64,000 bases of DNA from Oscarella lobularis (Eukaryota; Porifera; Homoscleromorpha; Homosclerophorida; Oscarellidae). Below are positions 53,901 to 64,000 of this stretch, piece after piece; position 1 is the first letter of the stretch, and every line of letters begins with the position of its first letter. The notes beneath the pieces were generated by a model. The model was not told the DNA's origin. It was given only the letters and a program-made list of their open reading frames with translations, and did no database searches. The DNA is taken from NCBI RefSeq assembly GCF_947507565.1, contig NC_089187.1:620001-684000 (forward strand). The letters are read 5' to 3'. A program made the position numbers and the translations under genes.

Positions 53901-56900
53901 CAACAGGCTATTAAGGACGATGACTTGACCTGCCTGTCGAAAGTGCAGTAATCTACGCATCGGCAGGAGGTGTTACAGTCACGTCCAAATTTTTCCGGAG
54001 AGCACGGGGAAGCGCACGTCGGGCCGGTCCACCCCGCAAGGCAATTGCAAGCTCCAGACACTGCATCGCAACCGGCATCGTTTTGACACCTGATGAGGAA
54101 ATTTCGTCTAGTACTATCCTCTGCTTTGGGCATAAGTACCTACTCGCAGTCTTTCTTGCAGTTAGGACCGTATTTGCCTTTGAAGCACGGAAGTTCGCAG
54201 AGCTTTCCCTGCACGCCAGCTGGACAGTTGCAGCTGAAATCCCACGAGAATGCCTTCTCGATGAAACAAAATCCGTAGAGCGACTAAAAATATTTACACA
54301 CGCTGTATCTTTTTTCACAAAACCAGCTGCATGCGAATAATACAGCTTTACCTGATTTGAATTGAGAGAAAAGCCTACGGGACACCAAGGCTTGCACGTC
54401 CGACTGGCCGCATACTCGGCAACGGCAGGGCGCCATGGAATAGGACCGTAAGTGGAAATTCCTCGAGATCCGCCACAGGTAAGGCTCTTGTTTCCAGGAC
54501 ACGAAAGATTGCAGTCGCTAAAGAAGCTGGTCAGAGAAAAAGTGCCACGTAAAACGTTCGAATTTGTAAACCTGTCCACCAAGAGAACCTCTCCGTATGC
54601 GTTGCCGCAAAAACACTGATTCGCAAAATGTACACCGTAGTACTTGTAGTTTTTGGCGCTAAAAAACTTAGTCAAGTAGGGCAAAATAACCGCCTTTAAT
54701 CGCACTAGCATTTTTGGCGACAGAATTCCGGTGTCATCATTTTTGATTGTTCATCAGTGATATGTACGTGGTAGCTAAGATGCCTCTTATTAGCAAAGCA
54801 ACCAAGGTAGACAGACTGATCATTAGTAGAATTCATCTGGCTTATTGAAATCGATTCCCTAGCCAAAGTCGCAAGATCCTAAGCAAACGATACATCGCGC
54901 TATTAATACACTCAATTTCAAATAATACATTGAACGTTTTCTCATATGGCTTCACGTACTCCGCCTTCGGCACCGTTATTCCATTAAACACGCCAGCATC
55001 AATGCGAATTCGACCAAATCCTCCGTTGCCTCCGCACCCGAACCTCCCGCACCCGGCTCGACCTCCCAACGCCGTTACCCGACGATCATCAGCAAAAACC
55101 TCCAATCCTCGGAGATAAATACTGCCGCCCGCGCCGCCGCCGCCGCGAGCGCCACGAAAGCTTTCCGTTTTAAAGTTCAAATCTAAGGACCTAAAGAACA
55201 GCTTATTGGCCGAATGCAAAACAACGAAGGATTAGGTTCGTTTGTACCGCGTTTCTCCATCGTCTCCATCAGCGCAAACTTGACCGGTGACTCGAATTAT
55301 ATTGCGAGCGTCCAAATGAATTGCTCCGCCGCCGTTGCCGCCTTTGCCACCGCGAATCGCATCAGCGGAGGCATTGACATAGACGCTGTCGCCTGAACCC
55401 GACTCTTCAATGGCGGAAGCATCGACATAGACGCTGTCGCCTGAACCCGACTCTTCAATGGCGGAAGCATCGACGTAGTCGCTGCCACTTCCACCGCCTG
55501 AACCTAAATGCAGAATTCTGAGATTGCTAAGTCCGTAGGAACGGCCTCCTTCGCCGATTCCGTGCTGGGTATCCCATCCGAAGCCAGGTTCTCTGAATAA
55601 CACGGGTACGAATAAGTGAAACCGGAAAAAAAAGTCATATTTGTATCGTGCACCCCGCTGTGCCGTAGCCTCCACCGCCACCTGGTTTTCCGTATCTAAG
55701 GCCTCCCCCTCCGCCGCCTTCATTTGCAGTAGATACTGTCGTTCCTACAGCTACAAAAACAAACACGTCATGAAAAGAGTTGCAAGAGTCTAAAACTAGT
55801 CTCTCGGAGGAAAGACATAAACTGGACATTTTCTTAAAAACATACGTCGGATACATATCATTTAGACTTATCTTATTAGGGAATATCAAGTTAGATTAAC
55901 GATTGACTGACTCACATTGAAAACTTTCGCCTTGTCTTCCAGAGAGATTGGATTTTGTCTTTTGACCGCCTTTGTAACCAGCCCCTCTCGCGGTAAGAAT
56001 CCCACTAATAATGATATCTTGAGCGTAGACTCGAAACATTCCATTCGCTCCCGAATTGTTGCGATTCCACGGCGCCACTCTTACGGTAACATTAGCGTCT
56101 ACGAAGAAAGTACGCACATTGCAGTGAACACCGGATACGACGTCGCCATCTGCAGGAGACCAGTCTTTGTAGCCCCAATCAATACCGCGGCAATCGGGCT
56201 GTAGATTCGAACAAAAATCGTAGTAAGCCGCCAATCGATTATAAATGACGTTGTGCTGTAACAAACAGGCATGGCACTTTCATTCAAATGAGTACGAAAA
56301 TTTTACTGTCGTATTGAAGTCTTTCAGTGGGTCTTTGTAGCGAACAATAATTTCTCTCCTATGTAGAACTCTCTTCCAAACCATAAAGCTCTTAATTAAA
56401 GCAACCTACAATAAGAAGAGTAGAATTTCAAAATGTCAATCAACTCACCTTTATATCGCCGGCGAATCTATTCCCTGAGCAACAGTACTCTCCTCCAAGA
56501 CGAAATCCATCTGCAGGTAAGGGAAAATTGGTCCGCGTTCGAACTGTTCTGAGCAAACTTCCGTTGACGTAGAGCCGCGCTTTCGTGCCATCTACTGTCA
56601 TTGCAACATGATGCCATTGATCGACGTATCCTATAGTCCTAGTTCTAGCCGTATGATAACTCTTCGAGCAGCCTCTAGCAGGCATGTAGACAAGAGCGAA
56701 CTTTCCGTCATTGAGAGCAACGCCCATCTTGCTGCAACGCTTAACAGTGCCCATAATAGTCTGAAAAAAACATTAATTAATTAGGAATACGATTCTGATA
56801 AATAATGCTGCAATAAATCAGGGAGAAGAGCAACTATACCTTGCGACCAGGAGCATGTGCCGTCGGCCTAAACCACCCTTCCAACGTGTACACAAAACCA

Positions 56901-59150
56901 GGAGACCACCATCCCAGATCGACATAGCCAGTCGCACCGTCGGTGTGAACAGAACAGGCGAAAGGAGGTCCGACCTTTAGCACAACAGAAGACTTTGAAT
57001 TAGAATTAAGGTAACAACAGTATTAACATATCACCGAACAATTTGAAACGCACTGCGTTACAGGCGTTCCTAACCAAGTCGAAGGAAATTTGCAATCTTC
57101 TTGGCTGCCGTCACCTCCATACGTGGTACTCGTCGCCTTGAGAATGTTCTCACACGTCCCCGAGTTTTGACAAACCGACTCGTTTTTGTGCAATTTCCAA
57201 GCGCAATAATCGAATTGATCGCTGTCTATTCAAAGGAAACAAAGTGACGCTACCATAGAGGAAGAAGACCTCCTCTTCAAGCAGCAGAATGCCGCGTTTA
57301 ATTAATCAATTAATTATTAATTAATTAAATTATCAATTAATTAAATTATTAAATTAATTTTCAACTTACCGAGGAACTCTTCGCAATTTAATCCTCTCGA
57401 GCCGGGTAAGCACAAACAGTTGTACGTCGCAGCGTCTCTGACGAGGCATTTGCCCAGATTTTCGCAAGGATTTCTCGTCACACATGGATGCGTCGACACG
57501 AGACGAAGTCTGAGTTGCGCAAACGACTGATTCGACGGCAGTACGGGAAAACAGATTCCAGGAAATCCTCCACACAGCCCGTTAACCCTCTGTCGCAAGT
57601 CTGCATAAACAAAAAATAGAAAATTATCACATAAACAATAAAAATTCACTAACTTGAGACAAACACAGAACCATTGCTGCTCATTGGCCCTTTCCAAGAC
57701 CAAGTCACTTGCGGATCCACTTGAAAAGGAGTTGAAGTCAAGTCGATATCAAAGGCGCCGCGAAAAAGACAGATTTGAGTCGTTCGACTAGAGATCTTGT
57801 CACCACCTTGGCCATAGCTAGCAGAGCAAAGAAAAAGGGCAAGTGCAATTTTTTGTGCGTTCTTTTCTTTCTCACGGTATATGGGAACCGCCCTTGGCGG
57901 AAGTTGCATACGAGAAATCGTTTGTCGACACAAGCCACGAGTCAAAATTAAAACGAATGCGGGCGAAATGAGTTTCACCCCATTTGTCCCAGTTCCGCTG
58001 AAGCGCAGGGAGACGACAGTCAGACGGAAAGGCTAAATAACATGATGTAACTCAAGTGAAATCTCGTTCAAGAAAAAGAGAGACAATAACTGCAAAATTT
58101 ATTATCGGAACAATCTTAATTAATAGATAGCTGATAATTATCTCATCTTCTTACCAACACCAACCAGCTTGTAATAAAGAGCGTAGTTTTTTCCTTGGGT
58201 CAGCGAAATGTATTCGGATGGCGCTCCCCCATTCATGCCTGTAAAAAATGAATAAGAGACGTCGTCAGGCCACAAAGAAACAGAAGGTGCGGAGAGAAAA
58301 TAAAACTGTTCCAAAGCACGAATAGTTGGAGCGGAAAGAATCTGTTAGACTCGTCACACTCGAGTTGACTCAAAGCGCATTATATAATCTGCCTAAAAGC
58401 GAGCAAAAAATAAACCGGGGCCGCCAAACTCTAGAGTGTCGGGTCTCTTTTGAAGAAACGACACGATCCAGGGTGGGCGTATAAGCTGCCTTCTGTTGAG
58501 TGCGGAACATGCAGTTGTTTTAAACAGACCAAGTCTGGTAATTAGAACGGGACTGTACGCTTGCGGGAGAAAAAATCACAGTCCAGACTGCTTACAGTCC
58601 GTCTGAACAGTGCTTTAGAGAGAGTGCGCCTCAATACAGCTTAATAAAGGCAGAAGAATAAAATTCAAACTACGATAGGGACTCCGATAGGGGGACCCCT
58701 CTGACCCAATTCCGGTTTCGTTCTACACACGGTCCATTTTCAGTAGCCCGGGTGGTCCAATTTTGGCAGCAACGATAGGACGTCAAGTCCATTTTTTGCG
58801 ACAGAGCCACTAGCACCTGACTTTAGCGTTTCCCCAAATCGCCCTATCTATGAATAGCTGAAGGCAAAACGTAGCCCCGCTGTGCGTCACAAAGGTAAAC
58901 TTAGACCAGCGCAACCAAAAAAAGGAGAAGAACGAGCGATTTTTCTTCTCTTCCCTCCCTAAGATTTTTCCCAAACCATACCTTTGCAGTAGACGGAGAC
59001 CACAATGCGCGGAAATATTTCCAAATTGTACTGCCCGTCCGTCCTGCTGCCCGTCTTGTAATAGTCAACGCAGCGAGAATATCGTTCTTGACCTGCTACT
59101 AGCCACTGAAAGCCCATTAGGAAGCCCAGATAGGCACCGAAAAAGCCCAT
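50971..59150 (-). CDS. Receptor tyrosine kinase 1 with LamG-like, Gly-rich, WSC and EGF-like domains
   Basis: Many short exons on the minus strand. The N-terminus MGFFGAYLGFLMGFQWLVAG is a signal peptide (start at 59150). Then follow a Cys-bearing segment (TGSRTDGQYNLEIFP), an EGF module (CENLGKCLVRDAATYNCLC, near 57.45 kb), a LamG-like jelly-roll (YVDQWHHVAMTVDGTKARL, near 56.6 kb), two glycine-rich blocks with GGAIHLDA and GGSIYLRG motifs (55.0-55.7 kb), a WSC domain (YLGCFANKR, FANQCFCGNAYG, CPGNKSLTCGG, 54.4-54.85 kb), EGF-like repeats (CNCLAGWTGPTCASPC) and a membrane segment (near 53.0 kb). The kinase domain has IGQGAFG, ACKML, HRDLACRN and SDFGL, with an acidic kinase insert as in split RTKs. 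The tail has YEYIDL, a possible SH2 docking site. All catalytic motifs are present. Not every ectodomain exon border was fixed. A paralogue follows at 60.5 kb. Confidence 0.88.
55389..55484. repeat. 48-base tandem duplication inside the RTK1 glycine-rich exon
   Basis: Two units, almost identical, each encoding YVDASAIEESGSGDSV or a close variant. The unit length is a multiple of three, so the frame is kept. Confidence 0.92.
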
Positions 59151-60483
59151 GACCGCGCTACGTCTAAAGAGCTTGCCACACGTCGGTGATAGCAGAAGCA
59201 GTATGGTTCGCTTCCATTTTTTTATCTCGTTTTCGCAACGCACGCTCGTTGATTCGCAGCTCGAAGGTGTTCTCCAATCGACAGGTCCGCTTTTGAGCTG
59301 CACACCCGGCTCCACTTCCGCGTCACACACTTCACGAACTCCGCATTGAAAAAGTGCAATTGAACACACGAAAAAAACAGAATGTCGAACTTTGTTCTAT
59401 TAACGTCGTGACGCGCTGGCAAGAGCCGGTGTGATAGGGCTCATAACAAAGCCGACAGAAGACGTGCTAAACATATGACGTCATATTTTTGATGATGAGC
59501 ATTTTCTGCCTGTTCTTACTGAGCATTGAGGATATCCTGGTTTCGTCTCCTAAAAGACTTCCAATTCCACAGCCTGTTTGTGGCAGAGAATGTCTCCCAT
59601 TTGAAGAACGCATTCATTTCATACTAAAAAGAAAAAAATAATTGCTAATTAATTTCCGGGCCAAGAAGACGAAAGCGATTAACTTCGTGAAAGTGAGAAT
59701 TTTCGCACTCAGCTAAAGCAAACCGATCTCATTATTTATTAATTAAAAATTCAATCCAACCTGGACAGGCGAGTATGTACCCATGATCAGCGGTCTCAAT
59801 AAAAACGCCAGTCACTAAGTACTGGGCATATATAGAATCCATACATATCATGACGTTGTACTGCTCGTCTCCACACATGATCTGTAGGGGCACGTTCAAT
59901 CACTGACAGTGTATTCGTTCGTATGAGATACAAGGGCATGCTGAAATCTTTCTCGTCGGTTGTACGTATGAGCACTGCATTTGAAATAGAATTTCTGAAA
60001 AAATTGATTATTAGATATATCAATTATTCAAAATTTCATTTTAAGACGAACGCGCGCACTTTGCGAATTTTCCCCGGTCGCAGCCCATGGCACGGGCTTT
60101 TCGCAGTACAGCGTAGTCGTTTCTAGAAGGCTGCCCGGAGGTACCAAATTCGTTTGTTTCCGGGAGCGAGTACGCGACTTCGAGATGGGTGGCAAGTTGA
60201 GGGAGCCCCCTTTTTTCTTACTCGAACTCGCGTCCGCTGAATATGATTCGGATGTCGCGCGAGCGAGCGAGCGATTGGTTCGCGGACGGACAACGAGGGA
60301 TCGACGTCGACGGGCGTGCGTCGGTGCGAGTCGAAACGAACGATTAGACGCACGGAGCTTATAGCGCCCGAAAGACGGCTCTTCTCTATATTGCGACTAC
60401 AACCTGCTCGCACACGTGTAGCTACGATTTGTTAGTGCGCTAACTGTGACGTCTCGCGCGTTGATTACCCGCACCACTTCCGT
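59151..60483. other. Intergenic between the RTK genes
   Basis: Holds the 5' flank of RTK1. A CpG-richer patch lies at about 60230-60370. No gene is supported. Confidence 0.45.
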
Positions 60484-60530
60484 CTTGTCCAATTCCTATG
60501 TTGTAAGCCCAAATACTGGGGTAGTCAACC
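60484..60530 (-). pseudogene. Remnant of the last exon of the glutathionyl-hydroquinone reductase
   Basis: On the minus strand VDYPSIWAY, then IGIGQ, matches [21 protein letters not shown] of the intact gene at 24.6 kb, with a deletion in the middle. The DNA string CCCAAATA.TGGG.TAGTCAAC is shared. It lies 3 bases from the RTK2 stop codon region, more than 30 kb from the other copies. Confidence 0.65.
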
Positions 60531-60532
60531 TC

Positions 60533-63500
60533 TTATACAGCAGTTTCTTCCGTACTGAACAAGACATTCACTGACCGCTTGCCAGCGGTCGCTTTCGACG
60601 GGCCACAGTTCACGCTCGCAGCAGTCTTTTCAAAGCTGTCTGACGACTCCGTCATTTCAGTTATTGAATCTAAATCGAGATTTGAAAAATCCAGATCGAT
60701 GTACTCGTAAGGTTGTTCCGATTCGAGCATTTTCCCCAGTTTCTGCGAGAGAGCGTTGAACGCTGGGCGCTGTCGAGATTCAGAGCGCCAACACTCAGTC
60801 ATCAGTCTGTACCTAATGCACAAGAACAAAGAAGCATTTTTTCGTTCAGTAGCGAAAAAGACAGAGCAAAGATCTTACTTACAGTTCTTTGGAGCAGCTT
60901 TTTGGACAAATCAGACGGTTGCCGCCACGCAAATGCGATAGGAAATTCCTACCAGATATGCACGGATAAGGAAAACCGCCTGCAATATGCAATTTCTTCA
61001 TTTAAAAATGAGAATTTATATAATCGTACCCAAAGTGCATATTTCCCACATAACAACACCAAACGACCATCTAAAACGAAAAAATTGACGTGTTCTCATT
61101 TAGGCCAATAACATTAATTAGCAGGTAAAACTTACACGTCGCTTTTCTCCGTGAAGAGACGGTGTGTGATGGCCTCGATAGACATCCATCGAAGAGGAAG
61201 AAGTTTCGCTGTTTTCTGTAAATAAACGCCGTCTTTGTAGACCGCTCTCGTTAGTCCAAAATCGGACACTTTGAGTAACTTGTCGTCGCAGACTAGCACA
61301 TTGCGACACGCCAAGTCGCGATGAACGAGCCCCTTTCCGGTCAGATACTCCTGTAGTTCAAAATTCTGTGACACTAATTCAGTCATTTGCAAAAGTTCTT
61401 TTACCATTCCGGATGCGATTTGCCAAGCAAACGACAATAGATCAGAAGCCGTAAACATCCACTCGGCATTCTCAACGTTTTTCTCATCGCCGACTGTGCG
61501 TTCATTCACTTCTTCTTGACCCTCATCAATCTTTGATCCGTCACTATTACTCAACTGCTTGCGATGTTTGCTAAGCACGGAATCCTACGTATATAAAGCA
61601 AAAAGCGCATTCATCCAGTGCCGTTTTGTTATACAAGATAAAGTTACGTGCCTCCGACTCGTTGGAGTTATTCTTCTTGGAGCAACTTCTATCAGATTTC
61701 TGATGACTTTTGGCGTACTGTTAGAATGCAGAAAACACAGTATACCAAGCTTGCTTTATAGCGCTAATCCCATTACGCGTTAACCTCGACCCAACCTATA
61801 ATCTAAGATGATTCTGTGAAAGGAATCCCCCGAAAAAAACTTTAGGACCTAGATATACTTAAGTGCCCATCATTGCAAAAACGCCTTATTTATAAACCTA
61901 AATCCACCCCCTGACGGCCATATGCAATTGTGAATAAACTCTTCACGTTTCACTGCATGCACAACGCCCTGTTTCTGCTTCTAAAAACGTACCTCAAGTC
62001 GCCCTTTCTTAAGGTTGCTCAGTAGGTCACCGTGACAACAGTATTCGACGATCAGGCACAGCGGCCGACTTCTCGTTATGCATCCGAGCATGCTGACAAT
62101 GTGAGGATGCTGTCCGATTCTCTTCATGAGTTTGATTTCTTCCATGAAGTCAGAGTCCTTCTGACAGGGTCCTAAGCAATCAATATTCCACGCGCTTAAT
62201 TGCTTGTATATATGCCGCCTGATCGTGTGTTATACTAAAAGCTGGGCATAAAATGACTTACCCTTTAACATTTTACACGCCACAATCGACTTCTTTTTAC
62301 CGTCGGGATCGCTTCGAAATCGACTCCGTATCGACGACCGCATCGACGTTCGCGTCGGAGATCGCGGCGATGATTGGTGGTAAAGGTGCGCTTTGAGCAC
62401 GACGCCGAAAGCCCCTTGGCCGATAGTTTCGAGCAGAAACACGTCGCCCCGATTGATTTCCCAATTGTCGCGCAGCTGAAGGGAATCAAACGCGGGATAC
62501 GCCGAGCGCTGTTGTTTGCGACGGATGTAGGTGGCACTCAAAACAGCCAAGACGAAGACAACGGACGAGCTGATGACTGACACGATAATTGTGAATAGAG
62601 GAACCGAAGAATCTGTAAAAACATGAGACAATTAATTAGGTGATTCGTTAAAAACTTAACATTTGTGCTGCATGATTTCGCCATTGCCTATAATCTATAT
62701 ATAAAGTGAACGTACCTTTTCGGTCAGATCTACGCGTATGCTCACACCTGCACAACGCAATTGCACAGCTTCGTCTGGGGCTGCTATAAAAAGCGTACCT
62801 GCACCTTTCCGTTAAACTATTGCAGGTGCTCAGAGTTTGGTCAAATCCCCAAGAAATCTGTCATGTTTACTGAATAAGCCAGTCAGGGAGGTTTTGCCAA
62901 ACTTCACTTACCTCATCCAGCTGAATGCCACTTTCGTTAATGTAAAGTTTTAGTCCGTCAAATCCTCTAGTGAAAAACGTAAAACAACCGCCAAATTTCA
63001 CCCATTCCAGGAAATCGGAATTGTGAATATAGAAAAGCAGACGGTCACGATCGTGTGATTCCACAAAAGTTGAAGCTGAATAATCGTTTCCGTTTGAAAC
63101 ATAGACCATCAGCCAGAGCCAGTATTTGTCAACGGCCGACACCTTAAAGAAAAAAAACCCGCATTGCTGCATGCACGGACGCGTTATAAGGAACATTTTA
63201 CATTAAATACGTAAATGACTCCAAGTGACGCGTTCGTTGACGCGCTCCCATTGAAACCAGAGCTTACAGCCCCTCGAACGGCGGCACGATTTAAAGCCGA
63301 TGAATTGGTTAAAAAATACAAACTGTCATTGATCACTAGCCGCTCCGATTCCATTTCAGAAATAAAACCGAGGCTTTTTCCTGGACAACTAAATACAGCG
63401 CACATACAGCAGGCTTAACAAGGATTTGACATGCTTGCCTGCCGGAAGTGCAGTAATCTACGCATTTGCAGGAAGTGTTGCAGTCGGAACCAAATTTTCC

Positions 63501-64000
63501 TGGGTAGCATGGGGAGGCGCAGGTCGGGCCCGTCCATCCTGGAAGACAATTGCAAATTCCAGACACTGAATCACAACTGGCATCGTTTTGACATCTAGAT
63601 AATAATAGAGAAGTTTCGTCTGGCACTATCGTCTGCTTTGGCTACACCTACTCGCAATCTTTCTCGCAGTTGGGTCCGTATTTACCTTTAGAGCACGGAA
63701 GCTCGCAGAGCCTTCCGTGGACGCCAGCTGGACAGCTGCAGTTGAAATCCCACGAGAATGCTTTGACAATGGAACAAAATCCGTAGAGCGGCTAAAATTA
63801 ACGTTACCCATGCATGAATCATGTTTTCAGACTACGTGCAACTAATACAGCTGTACCTGATTGGAAGTGCGCGAAAAGCCCACGCGACACCAAGGCTTGC
63901 ACGTCCGACTTGCTGCAAACTCGGCAATGGCAGGGCGCCTTGGTATAGGACCGTATGTGGAAATTCCTTGAGAGCCGCCACACAAAAGGCTCCTGTTTCC
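60533..64000 (-). CDS. Receptor tyrosine kinase 2, tandem paralogue of RTK1 (5' part outside the window)
   Basis: The exon order and sequence match RTK1 from the C-terminus (YEYIDLDFSNLDLD, ending STEETAV) through the kinase domain: IGQGAFG, ACKML, HRDLACRN, SDFGLTRAVYKDG and PLRWMSIEAI are all kept. The kinase insert (EEVNERTVGDEKNVENAEW) is one or two residues longer. A membrane segment lies near 62.57 kb, a membrane-proximal domain (DKYWLWLMVYVS, WVKFGGCFTFFTRG) at 62.9-63.2 kb, EGF-like modules (CNCLPGWTGPTCASPC) near 63.5 kb, and the end of the WSC domain (CGGSQGISTYGP) reaches the window edge. The linker before GxGxxG-to-Lys is shorter than in RTK1. No lesion seen. Active kinase likely; ligand unknown. 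Confidence 0.88.

Noticed and set aside
1-64000. tRNA, rRNA genes and CRISPR arrays
   Set aside because: I looked for tRNA B-box-like strings, rRNA-like blocks and regularly spaced palindromic repeats and found none that hold up by eye.

Overview
The window is nuclear DNA of an animal. It holds multi-exon genes with short GT-AG introns (mostly about 50-60 bases, one of 32) and typical metazoan domain mixtures: an adhesion GPCR with GAIN/GPS and seven membrane segments, receptor tyrosine kinases with EGF and WSC domains, fibrinogen-related lectins, an SLC16 transporter and EF-1alpha. The compact genes, AT-rich TTAATTAA-like introns and the actinoporin-like and aerolysin-like genes fit an early-branching marine invertebrate. 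A sponge is my best guess; this is inference, not proof.

Layout. 0-0.6 kb: 5' end of a monocarboxylate-transporter-like gene (minus). 1-5.1 kb: a 17-exon adhesion GPCR (plus) with LRR, EGF, hormone-receptor, GAIN and 7TM regions; I checked its reading frame across every splice. 5.7-6.8 kb: two non-autonomous DNA transposons. 6.9-21.3 kb: a minus-strand array of eight intronless fibrinogen-related (FReD) genes, five open and three frame-broken, plus one relic, of two subtypes that share repeated flanking modules; a hAT-like element, a foldback element, a LINE tail and a stray copy of the GPCR tail lie among them. 21.6-30.2 kb: a mosaic of local duplications carrying an actinoporin-like gene, an aerolysin-like gene, and one good, one broken and one fragmentary copy of a glutathionyl-hydroquinone reductase gene. 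30.3 kb: an unrecognised ORF. 32.5-34.2 kb: an intron-bearing EF-1alpha copy with a broken frame. 34.2-39.8 kb: gene-poor, with a 100-bp tandem repeat and a GC-rich block. 39.8-44.9 kb: a 1,607-residue secreted protein with an internal repeat that I cannot assign to a family. 46.2-49.2 kb: a 917-residue secreted protein joining a catalytically dead trypsin-like domain to two DNase I-like domains. 50.9-64 kb: two tandem receptor tyrosine kinase genes (minus); the second runs off the window.

Many products are secreted or membrane proteins with recognition roles (FReD lectins, pore-forming-family proteins, a secreted nuclease-like protein, RTKs, GPCR). This suggests a region rich in immunity or surface-recognition genes expanding by tandem duplication, but the sequence alone does not show that they work together. 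No convincing retroviral, LTR or Polinton element was found.
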